From Ceratotherium simum simum (lineage: Eukaryota; Chordata; Mammalia; Perissodactyla; Rhinocerotidae), in NCBI RefSeq assembly GCF_000283155.1, contig NW_004454208.1:1069356-1133355 (forward strand): a stretch of DNA of 64,000 nt, given 5' to 3'. Shown piece after piece: positions 34,830-45,942 of the stretch. The translations under genes were made by a program, and so were the position numbers. The notes beneath the pieces were generated by a model that did no database searches, was not told the origin of the DNA, and worked only from the letters and a program-made list of their open reading frames with translations. How positions within the stretch are numbered: position 1 is the first letter of the stretch; every line of letters begins with the position of its first letter.

Positions 34830-35580
34830 AGGAGCTGACCTCTAAGCTGCATTTCCAAGCCCTGCTGTTGAATTCAGCTGAACAAGGCCCGCGACAGGCT
34901 GGCTCTGAGGCTCGGCCGCCGGGGGCTGCGGAAGCACCCGGCAGGAGGGCTCGGGAGGCCCCGCGTCGATCCAGGCTCAGCGGAGAGGGTTCCAGCAGGG
35001 ACGGAGCCGGGAGGGGCCCGCGGCAGCAGGGGCGGAGGGCGCGCGCGGAGGTCAGGCGGGGCGGCGGCTGGCGGCGGACTCGGGCCGGGCCTGTCCGCCG
35101 CTGCCGGGCACAGCCGAACCCGAAGAGACGGAGGCAGCGCCGGGAAATGCGGAGCGCGCGGGCGCCCGTTTCTGCCGCTCCAGGACGGGCCGCTGCCGCC
35201 GCCCGCGTGCAGGGGCGGCTCTTGGGCCACCGGCTGTGTCCGCTCGGGGCTGGCTCCACCGCCCTGCTGTCCGCTCCGGAAAGCGGCTCCTGACCACGTG
35301 CTCCCTGTCGGCTCCGCGGGTGTGTTGGGAGATCCACCTGCCTCTCTCTGCGGGGCACAGCCCGGGCCGTGGTCGTGCGCCCCCCCTCCTCCCGAGCAGT
35401 GGTCGGGTGCTCCCCCTCCTCCTCCTGGGCAGTGGTCGTGTGCCCCCCTCCCCGGCCGGCGGCAGGGCGGGCATGGACTCTGCAGCCGGGGTCTGAGTGC
35501 AGGCCCACGGAGCTGCCCCTCGGCCCGCACTGTGAACCGCAGTCACCTTTAAGTCTGGAAATAATAGCAACTTTCCGGAA
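34830..35580. promoter_or_regulatory. Orphan CpG island, candidate promoter
   Basis: About 0.75 kb of dense CpG in otherwise AT-rich DNA, 22 kb past the ZMYM2 stop. It has Sp1-type GGGGCGG boxes at 35029 and about 35057 and a palindromic CACGTG E-box at 35295-35300. No ERE or L1 lies in its core. No recognised gene starts here. The 355-codon minus-strand frame across it runs into an L2 fragment and looks like a by-product of GC richness. It may drive a non-coding RNA or an unannotated gene. Confidence 0.6.
35369..35460 (+). repeat. Short tandem block, three copies of about 30-33 bp
   Basis: 'gtggtcgtgcgcc', 'gtggtcgggtgctcc' and 'gtggtcgtgtgcc' begin at about 35369, 35399 and 35432, each followed by a C/T-rich run. 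It lies at the right edge of the CpG island. Confidence 0.8.
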
Positions 35581-35644
35581 ACACAGCAAGCAGGGCTGGC
35601 TTTGAGCCGCGGGGTGGCTGGGTGGGCACCCCCTTAAAATAATA

Positions 35645-35861
35645 TATATATATATTTAAAGATTTTATTTATTTATTTTATTTCCCCGCAAAGCCCCAGT
35701 AGACAGTCGTATGTCACAGCTGAACATCCCTCCAGCCGCTGCACGCGGGACGCGGCCACAGCATGGCCGGACAGGCGGTGTGTAGGTGCGCGCCCGGGAG
35801 CCGAACCCGGGCCACCAGCTGCGGAGCACGCGCACTCAACCGCTAAGCCACGGGGCCGGCC
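35645..35861 (-). mobile_element. ERE SINE, antisense
   Basis: 'aaagccccagtagacagtcg' through 'gccacggggccggcc'. 'taaaataatat' flanks both sides (35634 and 35863). Confidence 0.93.
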
Positions 35862-36395
35862 GTAAAATAATATTCTTTAGACATTTCTCAGTTTTAATTT
35901 AACAGAGATGCTGGCCTGCGAGAGGTGGTGAGTCCATAGGAGGCCAGGAGGAAGGACTCAGCCTCTTCCTGGGGGTCCTCAGGGAGTCCTTTCTGGCCTC
36001 AGGGGTGCACACGGCAGGCAGCAGGCAGACGCCGGCCGTCAGCTCAGGCCCTCCCCGGAGGCAGTGGGGCGTCCCTGGTGCTGCGGGTCCGCCCTCGGGG
36101 CTCTCACCGTCTCCCCAGACGGCGGATGAAAGCACTTCTTCCTACCGCGCGTGCACTCTTGCTGAGAGGGGTTCTACCAAGTCGCGTTTTCCCTGATGGT
36201 TCCGTTTTTGGTCAGGCTTTAGTGCCCCTCGTTGGACTGGCATGCGTCCAGCCGGCCGCCTGGCCCTCGGCCAGAGTCCAGTGTGCGCGCGGGCGGGGCA
36301 GAGGCTGCGCTGTCTGCACACGGGAAGCGCTAAGTAAGAGCAGCTACTGGTATTATTATCGCAGGAGGTTGACTGGGCTTACCAAATTCTTCAGT
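35862..36395. other. GC-rich unique sequence beside the CpG island
   Basis: Continues the high-GC domain past the ERE, with CpGs clustered at 36000-36140 and 36240-36330. Several overlapping short open frames (60-106 codons) occur on both strands; none is recognisable. Confidence 0.45.
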
Positions 36396-36656
36396 TGAAA
36401 AGCTGCATGAGGGGGCCCGCAGCAAAGTGCGCGCGCTGGTTGTGGCAGCCCGGGTTCCCGGGTTCCCGGGTTCCCAGGTTCCCATCCGGGCCCAGCGACC
36501 CACTGCTTGTCAAGCCATGCTGTGGCAGCATCCCATATAAAGTAGAGGAAGATGGGCACAGATGTTAGCCCAGGGCCAATCTTCCACAGCAAAAAGAGGA
36601 GGGTTGGCATGGGATATTAGCTCAGGGCCAGTCTTCCTCACCAAAAAAAAAAAAAA
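36396..36656 (+). mobile_element. ERE SINE, sense, with an expanded B-box region
   Basis: The head is decayed ('gggggcccgcagcaaagtg') and the tail 'gtagaggaagatgggcac' normal. At 36450-36482 the octamer GGGTTCCC, part of the tRNA B box, is repeated about four times. 'aaagctgc' flanks both sides. Confidence 0.9.
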
Positions 36657-37160
36657 AAAGCTGCTGGAGTAAAACTGTGTCCTTTTTCTCAAACCTGAAG
36701 GAAAAAAGAAATCTATATTTAAGTATTATCTATTGTCTCCTGAGACCACCAGGGTGTACTTGAGCTTGCTTCTTTGGTAAGAAAACAATATGTTTTGATG
36801 AAAGTTGGTGGATAATTCAAGCAACTTCAAATCCTCACATTTTGAATGCTTTGTACGTATTGATCAGGCATCATTTACAACTGTTTTTTCCCCAACGTGT
36901 AAAAGAAGGAAAGAATTTTTCTCTTTGGCAATGTGTGATGGATTGCTTTGTTTGAGTGACATTGTCAGCTAGTGACATGGAGGAGTGTCAGCAAATAAAT
37001 GGGTTTATTTTATAACTGAAATCTCAATTCTGTGGTAGCTTCTAGAAGCCCTCGAAACCTAGGTGAGTTTTGCTCAAAGACTTTTCTATGAAAAACCAAG
37101 CCTTCTGAAATGAGGTAATTGTTTAAATTCTCATTCTTCTTTTTTCTTCTCTCCCCCTAG
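36657..37160. other. Intergenic, nothing recognised
   Basis: AT-rich unique sequence ending in a strong pyrimidine tract (37137-37158). Confidence 0.5.
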
Positions 37161-37377
37161 TCTGATGATGTTGACCAGAAGCTTCTCCAGCCTGTTGAAT
37201 TAAATGTCTGAGACAATCATGTGGTCAAGCTTTTGGTTAACACCACAAAGGACTGCAGCCACGTATTGACACTGTGTAATGAAAAGCTGATGGAAACATA
37301 TCCTGGTGCACTGCAGGAAATCAAGGACACGAAGCAAAAACGATATGGGAGTTTTTGTATCAGAGACAGTAGAAAGT
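37161..37377 (+). pseudogene. Exon-like segment with one internal stop
   Basis: A long pyrimidine tract and CCCCTAG (an ideal splice acceptor) precede a frame that reads SDDVDQKLLQPVELNV, meets TGA at 37209-37211, then stays open for 55 codons (DNHVVKLLVNTTKDCSHV..., then NEKLMETYPGALQEIKD and KQKRYGSFCIRDSRK) to the next stop at 37377. I recognise no family. It may be a relic last exon, a non-coding RNA exon or chance. It lies 1.6 kb downstream of the CpG island. Confidence 0.3.
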
Positions 37378-37920
37378 GATGCATTACTTTTTGGAGTTAG
37401 GATTTTTAAATAACAGCTTTCCGGACAATTCTCATTCTTCTTGGTGAAATATTCTGCTTTAGATTTAAAAATTTGGGGGGTCAGATTATTTTGTAATAGC
37501 AGTAAAGAATAGTAAATTGTAACCATAAAGGGGAAACATTTTAATACAACAAATACATCTGAAATTTCATCCTTGTAGCATATCAATATTTACCCCATTT
37601 GGTCCTTATCCATATGTTCATATTATTTGTATGTAAATACAATTATGTTTATATTCCACCTTTTTATTGATATAAATTGTGTCTTTATATATTTCCTTGG
37701 AGGATTTTTGATTATATAAAATATTTCTGTAGTTTACTATGACACCCTTAAAAATGTTTTTAAGCTTAAGGTCATTGGGAAGGGGCCATTCTGTTTTACT
37801 CGTTGTTGTTGTTGTTGTTAAGATTAATTTTATATTTATTAAGACCTGCCAATGAAATACATGTCTATGCTAGTCTGTGAAATGGATTAAAAGACACACA
37901 GACACACAAAAACCTCAAAC
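37378..37920. other. Intergenic, AT-rich; short (GTT)n
   Basis: A (GTT)n run lies at about 37804-37819. The 128-codon minus-strand frame at 37200-37586 shows no family features. Confidence 0.5.
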
Positions 37921-37929
37921 AAAAATGCT

Positions 37930-38110
37930 TTTGTGGATCTTGTCTCCAGGAATGGTAAAAACAATATTCCTCTTTCATTCATGCTTATTCATTTGATCAA
38001 TATTAATTGGAAACCTACAATGGACAAGGCATTGTGTGAGAAGCATCCTTATAGAACAGTCAGTTCTTGCCCTCAGCGAGCTCATCACCTACCAGGAGAG
38101 GTACTTGCCC
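37930..38110 (+). repeat. L2 / MIR3-type tail fragment
   Basis: 'ggaaacctacaatggacaag', 'ttgccctcagcgagctcatc' follow the L2 tail text. Confidence 0.55.
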
Positions 38111-39120
38111 CGCAGGCGCCATGTGACACATGGGGCGGCAGGAACACCAGCTGAGTGCCATGGTGTAGGAGGGTACAGGAACTTTTCGGCCACAGTGATT
38201 TGGGAAGATATCATGGAGGGATTGGATTTTAAATTGGAGTTGAGGAGTGGATAGGGAAAGACAGAGGAAAGACATTCTATTATCAGAGATTAAAAAAAGC
38301 AAAGTCACCGAAGAAGGGATCGTTAGGGATGTTAGAAGAACAATGAATGGTCCACATTTGTTGAAGGGCAGGGTTCATGTGGGGAAATGGTACTGGGAAA
38401 CCCAGCAACATCATGGAGCTGGATCCTGGAGAGCCTCAAAGCTTTATTTAAATGGGAAGCCACAGATGGTTTTTAAATAGTTGAGTGACTTAAAAATGGA
38501 GCTTTAAAATATTAATCTGAGTGGTTTTGTTCAAGATTGGCTGAATGTGGGCCAGTCTGCAGGCAGAGAACACAGTTAAATGGCCACGGAATAGGTGGCA
38601 GCAATAGAAAATGAGGGTTGCCAGGCAGAGTAGCTGGGACAGAAGAATGGGTATGATTTGGGATGGAGAGAGAGGGAGAAGTGAGCAGTGATTTTGAAGT
38701 TTTGAGTTTGGGATGATGAAAGATGCCACAAACTGAAGCAGCACCACTAGGAGGAGTACCAAGTTTGCGGCAGATCCTAAATCCAGCTTTGCACATGTTG
38801 AGTTTGGGATCTAGGTGGAAGACTGAAGCTCAAGGGAAAGAGATTGGAGCTGATCACAAAGAAATATAGACCTAGAAGTGGATGAGATCTCAGAAGGATA
38901 ACTTTAAAGGAAAAGAACAAAGGATAGAAATTTGGGGAATGACCACATTTAAGAAGAAGAGACAAATAGGGCACAACAGGAGCCAGATGGTCAGTAAACA
39001 CACTGCTGTGGGGCAGGGCTGGGAGTTAAAAAAGAGGTGGAGGTCTCGGGGTCAAACAGACTAGGAGGTTGAGAAAGGAACATTGCCCCCTCTGAGAATT
39101 TTGCTGGTGGAAGGCAGGAG
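38111..39120 (+). repeat. Ancient interspersed repeat, family not assigned
   Basis: Purine-rich text such as 'gtggggaaatggtactggg', 'gtttttaaatagttgagtga' and 'gaatgaccacatttaagaag' resembles a long old mammalian repeat also seen near 4440-4800. Open frames here (72-94 codons, both strands) are not conserved proteins. Confidence 0.4.
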
Positions 39121-39679
39121 GAGAGCTCAGAACTCAATCTCCCTTCGGAGGCTGTCCTGGAAGTAGGCACTTCAGTTGTCAGAGGGCAATTCATTCTGAC
39201 TCATATTCCCTCAAAAAGAAGCCTTTGGGGGGGGGGGGCCAGGCTGTGCCCACGGTTCTCCTCTGTCCGCACTGTAGTGTGCCTGTCCTCTAAAGAGCTG
39301 AAGGTCCCATCGTCTGCCTCTCATCACCATATGGTTGAGGAACAGAGTCAATACGTCTGTGGAACTGGAAGATTTACCCGATTGAAGAAATTTAACAGAA
39401 ATTGAGTTTAAAAAAAATCAAATGTTAACATCTAAGCCAAAAAAGAAAGAGAGAGAACCCTGTGTCCAGCCTCCTCCAGCTGGCGGGTTTACTGGCCGAT
39501 GAACTGTTTGCCTCCGGAGATTAGTAGAATTCCCTTTCCTTCCCCCTCATCCCAAACATCAGCCAATATTGGACAACCTAGATCCAAAATACCGCACACC
39601 CCAAAGGTCCAACCCTAGAGACAGATTCAAAGAATTTCAGAGTTGGAAGGGACCTGAGGGGTAACTCTGAGTTTATGAA
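39121..39679. other. Intergenic; poly-G run
   Basis: An uninterrupted run of about 11 G occurs at 39228-39238. No gene seen. Confidence 0.5.
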
Positions 39680-39896
39680 CAGGGATTGGCAAGGCTACTG
39701 CCTACAGGCCAAATCTTGTGAGGCGTTTTTGGGTAAAGTCTTCTTGGCACACAGCCACAGCCATCGGTTCACAGATTATCTATGGCTGCTTTCCTGCCAC
39801 AGTGGCAGAATTGAGTAGGTGCATCAGAGACCACGTGGCTCGCAAAATCTAAAATATTTACTATCCAGCTCTTTATAGAAAGTTTGACGACTCCTT
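39680..39896 (-). mobile_element. hAT-Charlie-type MITE, antisense
   Basis: Starts 'cagggattggcaaggc', contains 'tctatggctgctttcctgcc' and ends 'gaaagtttgacgactcc'. Confidence 0.8.
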
Positions 39897-40599
39897 AGCT
39901 AGCTGCGCTCCCATTGTGAACAGATGGACCTTTCTCTTTCAACCTGGGCAAATTGCGATGCTTTTAAAAAGCACCAGGAATACTCTTTGGAAGTCAGAGT
40001 TTTCCATCAAGTGGCTTTGGCTGATTTCCAGATAGTTTCTGTCATTTAGCTGTGAGCTGGACTGGGTACATGGCATAAAAACAATTCTCAGACCTCACTT
40101 TTGTTTCTGCTCAACCCCTTGTCCTTTTAACCAGCACAATAAAAGTGCTTTAATAAGCAGGGTCGAGTAGGATATACCAGAGAGAAATGTGAAAACGAGA
40201 TTACAGACAGTGATTAGAGGCTGGAATGTGTGCTGAATGCCCTTTCATCACATGGTGATGAAAGTAAGACCACCATTTATTATAAAACCAACTGCCCAGC
40301 TCTTGGAGACATAGAATAGATGACAACTGCATTTTAAAATGTTTTGTTCAAGTAAACGAATCATGGTCATTTCGGAAAACAGGGAAGCAAAGTTTTAAAA
40401 TAGCTGAAAAGGTTTTCAAATGTTCATATTTTTTGTGTTCCCAAGGGACTTTGGTTACTTTAGTTCTTAAAAGGGATGTGAATGATGCTCTTTTACTAGT
40501 GTATAAGCATCAGTCTTTTGTTTTTGGATGGATGTGTAAATGAAAGTGAATTAACATTTTGGGAGTAAGTCCAGCAAACTATCCTGAACTTACTTGAGT
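39897..40599. other. Intergenic, nothing recognised
   Basis: Unique-looking sequence, no gene. Confidence 0.45.
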
Positions 40600-41290
40600 G
40601 AAGTCACCAGAGAAGCCCTCTCAGTGGGGAGAAGTGTGCTCCTGGGCTCTGACAGGAAGATATATCAGTACAGACTTTGGGAAAGCAGTTTGGCAATATG
40701 CATCAAAAAGTCTTCACGGGGCGGCCAGGTGGCGCAAGCAGTTAAGTGCGCTCTCCGCTGCGGCGGCCCAGGGTTCCCCCGTTCGGATCCCAGGTGCGCA
40801 CCGATGCACGGCTTGGCAAGCCATGCTGTGGCGGTGTCCCATATAAAGTGGAGGGAGATGGGCATGGATGTTAGCCCAGGGCCAGTCTTCCTCAGCAAAA
40901 AAGAGGAGGATTGGCAGTTGTTAGCACAGGGCTGATCTCCTCACACACACAAAAAAGCCTTCACAGAGTTTGTATCCTTGACCCCAGCAATACCACTTTT
41001 AGGAATCTGTCCTAAAGAACTCAGAAGCCACGTGGAAAAGATTTATGTACAACAAGCATTATTTAAAATAGCCAAAAATTGGAAATAAATGTCCAAAAAT
41101 TGGATTCTGCTTAAACAAATTTTATACATTTATATGGTGAAATATCATGAAGCCTTTAAAATTATGATTTTGGAGAGAATGTATTAACACAGAGAAATGT
41201 TCATAGTATCAGAAGTAAAAAGTATCAGAATAAGTATACAGTATGATCCTAATTTTGTTTAAGTATACGCTTAGAATATGCCTCAAAGAA
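40600..41290 (+). repeat. L1M 3' region, sense, split by an ERE
   Basis: 'gggaaagcagtttggcaat' before the ERE and 'gaccccagcaataccacttt' and 'aaaatagccaaaaattgg' after it are old L1 3' UTR text. Confidence 0.75.
40718..40951 (+). mobile_element. ERE SINE, sense
   Basis: Head 'ggggcggccaggtggcgc', body 'atggatgttagcccagggcc'. TSD AAAAAGTCTTCAC / AAAAAGCCTTCAC (40705-40717, 40952-40964), one mismatch. Confidence 0.95.
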
Positions 41291-41379
41291 AGCAAATCAA
41301 AATGTTAGCAACTTTAGCAAAAAGGTTAGCTAAATGCTGGGTGGTGAGATTGTCAAGGTCTTGGATGCTTTTCCTCACA

Positions 41380-42060
41380 CTTTGGTGTTTGCTCTTTCAG
41401 TATCATGTGTCTTGGTGTAGATTTTTTATTTTTTTGACTTCAGATTTATTGGGCTTTTGAATCTATGGATAGGATCTTTCATCAGTCCTGGCAAATACTC
41501 AGCTGTAATCTTTTCAAATATTCTCTGCTCCTTCTCTGTTTCCCTTCCTTCTAGTAAATTGATGAGGAATACATGAGACCTTCTCTCTCTGTCCTTCATG
41601 TCTCTGAACTTCTTTTTCATACTTTCTATTTCTTTGACTTTTCATGCAGCATTCTAGATCATTTCTTCAGCTGTATCTATATTGTTCAGATCACCAATTT
41701 TTTCTTCAGCTGTATGTTAAATCTACCCATTGAGTTTTAAATGTCAGTTATTATTATTTTTTAATCTCTAGAACTTCTCTTTGGTCATTATAATTTTTTT
41801 GTTCTCCGCATATATTTTTAATTTTTTCTTTTAGTTCTTTAAACATAGTAACATAGTTATTTTACATTCTGTGTCTGATAATTCTAAAATCTGAAGTGTT
41901 CGTAGGTCTAGTTCTGCTGTCTGTTGTTTCTGTTTATTTTCACTCATTGAGCCTCATTTCTTTTGTGCACGTAATGAGTTTTATCTGTGAACTGCATAAG
42001 GGTAAATAAAAAAATGAATTTTTCTTGCTGCTGAAAGGGAAAGAGACCATTACTTCTCCA
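41380..42060 (-). repeat. Antisense L1 fragment (ORF1 / 5' region)
   Basis: Minus-strand text encodes ORF1-like ERRSHVFLINLLEGRETEKE with KITAEYLPGL (41426-41620), an old L1M ORF1 signature, followed by T-rich 5' sequence. Confidence 0.7.
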
Positions 42061-42339
42061 ACAGCTACTCACTGGAAAATCATTTGTGGGTTTCTTTGAG
42101 ATGAAGGATGAAGATAGATTCCTCTAGAGAGGATTTGCAGGTGCTTTTCCCAGTTTGGAGACACCTTAAACCTAATTCTCAGTGTTAAGGGATTTTGTCA
42201 AACTAGTAGTGTGAATTCAGACTGCAAATCAGGCTGCGTGAGAACTAGCTATGGTTATAAGTTATCTGGGGCAGGATGTCCCTGTCCACTTAGCACCAAA
42301 GATTAAAGCAGGCAAAGTTTCTTGCAGTCTTCAGAGTGG

Positions 42340-42960
42340 GGTTGTTGTTAGTGCCCGTGGAGTCCATTCTGACCCCTAGCAATCCTGTGGACAGTAGAGC
42401 GGAACCCTGCCCAGTGTTTTTCTTTTTTTAACTTTTTGGTTTATTTATTTATTTTACTGAGGAAGATTCACCCTGAGTTAACATCTGTTGCCAATCTTCC
42501 TCTTTTTGTATGTGAGCTGCTGCCACAGCATGGCTGCCAATGAGTGGTGTAGGTCTGAACCTGGGAACCAAACCTGGGCCGCTGAAGCGGAGTGCACCAA
42601 ACTTAACCACGAGGCCACAGGGCCAGCCCCCCCGCCCAGTGTTTTTGCACCATCCTCTCACCTTCCAGTGCTCTATCAGACAATGCTCCACTGCTATTCA
42701 CAGGGTTTTCATGGCCAGTTTTTTGAAGTAGGTGGCCAGGTCCTTCTTCCTGGTCTGCCTTACTGTGGAAGCTCCGCTGAAACCTGTCCACCATAGGTGA
42801 CCCTGCTGGTATTTGAAATCCCAGTGGCATAGCTTTCAGCATCACAGCAACAAACAGCTGTCACAGTATGACAGATGAATGGTGTGGTTCCTTGACTGGG
42901 AAACGAACTTGGGCCCAGTTAGTGAGAGCACTGAATCTTAACCACTAGACCAATGGGAAT
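42340..42960 (+). repeat. Unassigned ancient repeat, split by an ERE
   Basis: 'gttgttgttagtgcccgtgg' with 'ccctgcccagtgtttttgc' and ending 'cttaaccactagaccaatgg' has the look of an old SINE or RTE-derived repeat with a tRNA-like end. I do not assign a name. Confidence 0.45.
42422..42633 (-). mobile_element. ERE-related SINE, third subtype, antisense
   Basis: 'gaggaagattcaccctgag', 'gctgctgccacagcatggc' and 'ccacagggccagcccc'. Perfect 13-bp TSD GCCCAGTGTTTTT at 42409-42421 and 42634-42646. Confidence 0.93.
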
Positions 42961-43199
42961 AGGGAAGGATTTCTAATTTCATATTTTTTCTTCTAATTTT
43001 TAAGCTGAGTGTGTAGTCCTTTGAAGTGCCAGCTTTTGGGTACCTATTAAATTCTTTGGATGGGGCCTGGACTTTACCCTTAATCCAGTGCCCCCCATGT
43101 GGCCATGAAAACTGAGGTTAAAATTAAACCTTGACTCCTTTCTTTCTCTCCATTTTGCACAGTGAATCTGACAGAATATCATAATGGCTCTATCTTTAG

Positions 43200-43845
43200 T
43201 TATGTCTAGAATCTGACCACTTCACACTAACTGTGACCTCCAATCTGTGCGCCCGTCATCTCTAGCCTGGATTACTGTAAGGCCATCTACCTGGTCCTCC
43301 TGGTTCTGCTCCTGCACTCTAATGGTCTGTTCCCAGCACAGCAGCAAGAGTGGCCCTTTTATAAGTCAGATCATATTACTCCTTTGCCCCAAACCCTGAA
43401 ATGGTTCCTCATTTCACTTAGAGCAAAAACAAAGTTTTTACTGTGTCCTATTAGACACCTGACCTCTCCAACCTCATAATCTACTACTGCCCCCATACAC
43501 ATGCCACTCAAGCTGCATGACCCCCTGGTGTTTCCTTAGCCACACAAGGCCTACTCACCACTCAGATATTTCTCACCTCCTTTAAGGCTTTGCTCAAATG
43601 TCACTTTTCCAGTGAGGCCTACCCTGTCAAATGCATTAAATATTACAAACCTCCCCACTTCACTTGACTCCCAATCCCTTTACTCCGCTCTACTTTTTCT
43701 TTTTCTTTGCATGCACTTATCAGATTCTAAGTATTGTCATTTTCTCCTTTTTTGTGTTTATTTTTTATCAATCTCACCCCACTAGAATGTAAGCTGCTTC
43801 ATGAGGGTGAGGACCTTTGTTCCACTCTCTCCTGAGAAATACAAA
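43200..43845 (+). repeat. L2 LINE 3' region, sense
   Basis: 'ctgtgacctccaatctgtg', 'aaatgtcacttttccagtga', 'cactagaatgtaagctgctt' and 'catgagggtgaggacctttg' match L2. Confidence 0.85.
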
Positions 43846-43849
43846 CCAC

Positions 43850-44830
43850 AAACCTTGATTCACATGGTGTGTGGTCAGAATTTACACTATTTGAGTGGTT
43901 TGAGAAAACCTAAGCCAAAATATAGAACAAAGGGTTCCTGTGTTAATAATGCCCCCAGAGCTCAAAACCCGACCCCAACAAATTCCAACAGAAAGAGTTT
44001 CAAAGAGCAAGAGCTCACAAATACATATCACTAAATGCACAGAAAGCAATGAGTAAAAGTCAGCAGAAATAAACTACAGACGCAGACCCATGAAATCTGA
44101 AGATACTGGAATTGTCATATGAAAGCATAAAATGAATGTTTAAATAAATCAAAGAGAGGATTAATATATGGCAATCAAAATGGACTTATAAGACTAAAAA
44201 GTGAGTAAAATAGAACTTTTAGGACTGAAAATTATACTGATTGAAGTTAGAAACTGACTGGATGGGTTAAATAGCAGATTAGGCGCAGCTAAAGAGGACT
44301 AGAGGAAATGCCACAGAAAACCATTAACAGAGACAAAGAGAGGCAATTAAGACAAGGAATTACAGTGAAAATGCCTAAGTTTAATTATAGTTCAGAAGTA
44401 AAGAGGCAATATTTGAAGGGATAACGGCTAAGAATTTTCCAGAGTTGATGATAGACAGCAATCCTCACATTCAAGAAGCAGAAATCCAAAAGGGAAATCT
44501 ATGCATGGATTCATTATAATAAAAAGGCTGAACAACAAAGAAAAGAGAATACAATTCTTAAAAGAGGTTATAGAGAAAAGAGAGATGAACTTCAGTGGAA
44601 TAACAATTAGACTTACGTTGAGCCAGTAACTTTTTACCATAATAATGGAGACAAAAGACAGTGGAATGACATTTCCAAAAATATATACATTGAAACTATC
44701 TTTCAATTATTAGAGTGAAATAAAGATATTTCAGACAACTAAAAACTGAAAGTTTACTGACATTGTCTTCACTAAAGGAATTTCTGATGTATACTTCGGG
44801 AAGCAAGAAAAGGTCTGAGATGCAAGAAAG
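43850..44830 (+). repeat. HAL1/L1M-type LINE, sense
   Basis: 'gaagatactggaattgtcat', 'gcctaagtttaattatagtt' and 'gagtgaaataaagatatttc' are L1M/HAL1-like, A-rich. The 92-codon minus-strand frame at 44428-44706 is its shadow. Confidence 0.6.
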
Positions 44831-44967
44831 AATGGTTAGCATAGAAAAGGTAATATGATAAATCTAAAAAGTTTATACAGGATTAGAATGCTCTGTTCCA
44901 TGAATCTTTGGGAGAAATTTCCTATGAAACTATCAGGGCCTAGTATTTTCTTTGTGGCAAGATTTTT

Positions 44968-45210
44968 TTTTTTTTTTTGTGAGGAAGATTGGCCCTGTGC
45001 TAACATCTGCCAATCCTCATCTCTTTCTGCTGAGGAAGACTGGCCCTGGGCTAACATCCATGCCCATCTTCCTCCACTCTATATGGGACACCGCCACAGC
45101 ATGGCTTGACAAGTGGTGCGTCAGTGCGTGCCCGGGATCCGAACCGGCGAATCCCGGGCCGCCACAGCAGAGTGCATGCACTTAACCACTTGCGCCACCG
45201 GGCCGGCCCC
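44968..45210 (-). mobile_element. ERE SINE, antisense
   Basis: 'gaggaagattggccctgtg' to 'gcgccaccgggccggcccc'. Perfect 15-bp TSD TGTGGCAAGATTTTT at 44953-44967 and 45211-45225. Confidence 0.97.
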
Positions 45211-45260
45211 TGTGGCAAGATTTTTAACTGCTGGTTCAATTTATTTAATAGTTATAGGAG

Positions 45261-45464
45261 GGCCGGCCCCGTGGCTTAGAGGTTAAGTGCGCGCGCTCAG
45301 CTGCTGGCGGCCCGGGTTCGGATCCCAGGCGCACACTGACGCACTGCTTCTCTGGCCATGCTGAGGCTGTGTCCCACGTACGGCAACTAGAAGGATGTGC
45401 AGCTATGACATACAACTATCTACTGGGGCTTTGGGGTAAAAATAAATAAATAAAATTAAAAAAA
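45261..45464 (+). mobile_element. ERE SINE, sense
   Basis: 'ggccggccccgtggcttag' head and (AAAT)n tail. Perfect 14-bp TSD AATAGTTATAGGAG at 45247-45260 and 45465-45478. It lies only 50 bp from the previous, oppositely oriented ERE. Confidence 0.97.
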
Positions 45465-45649
45465 AATAGTTATAGGAGCATTCAGGTTTTCTTTTCCTTC
45501 TGGAGTCAGTTTTAGAAAATTATAAAATAAGAAAATTAAGAAATTTTTAATTTTATGTAATTTCTTAAATTTATTGGCATACAGCTATTCATAATATTCT
45601 CTTAGCTTTTTAATCTTTATTACTAATACTGTTTATTTGTAGTTTGTGA

Positions 45650-45940
45650 TCATTTTGTAAAACAATTTGGTATTCCATAATGAAACTGAACATGTAAATG
45701 CCAAAGCAATTATCCTCTCAGACATATAAACTAGAGATACACTTGCACATGAGCCCTGGAGACATGTGTAAGTATGTTCATAGCATCTTTACCTATATTA
45801 GCCTAAAGCAGAAAACAACCTGAATGCCCACCAACAATAGAATAGACGATAAATACAATGGATATAGCAATACAATACACAGCGATGAAAATGAGGAAAC
45901 TACAGCTTAATTCAACAACATGGGTAAATCTCAGAAACAG
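45650..45940 (+). repeat. L1M 3' fragment, sense
   Basis: 'gtatgttcatagcatcttta' and 'cctgaatgcccaccaacaat' are L1 3' UTR text; an MLT1-type LTR cuts in at about 45943. Confidence 0.7.
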
Positions 45941-45942
45941 AA

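Noticed and set aside
34522..35589. 355-codon minus-strand open frame across the CpG island
   Set aside because: Low-complexity Arg/Pro/Gly/Ala-rich protein caused by GC-rich DNA. Its C-terminal part runs through an L2 fragment, other frames on both strands are also open, and no family is recognisable.
37200..37586. 128-codon minus-strand open frame
   Set aside because: Antisense to the exon-like segment, no recognisable features, AT-rich; length is within what chance gives in 64 kb.
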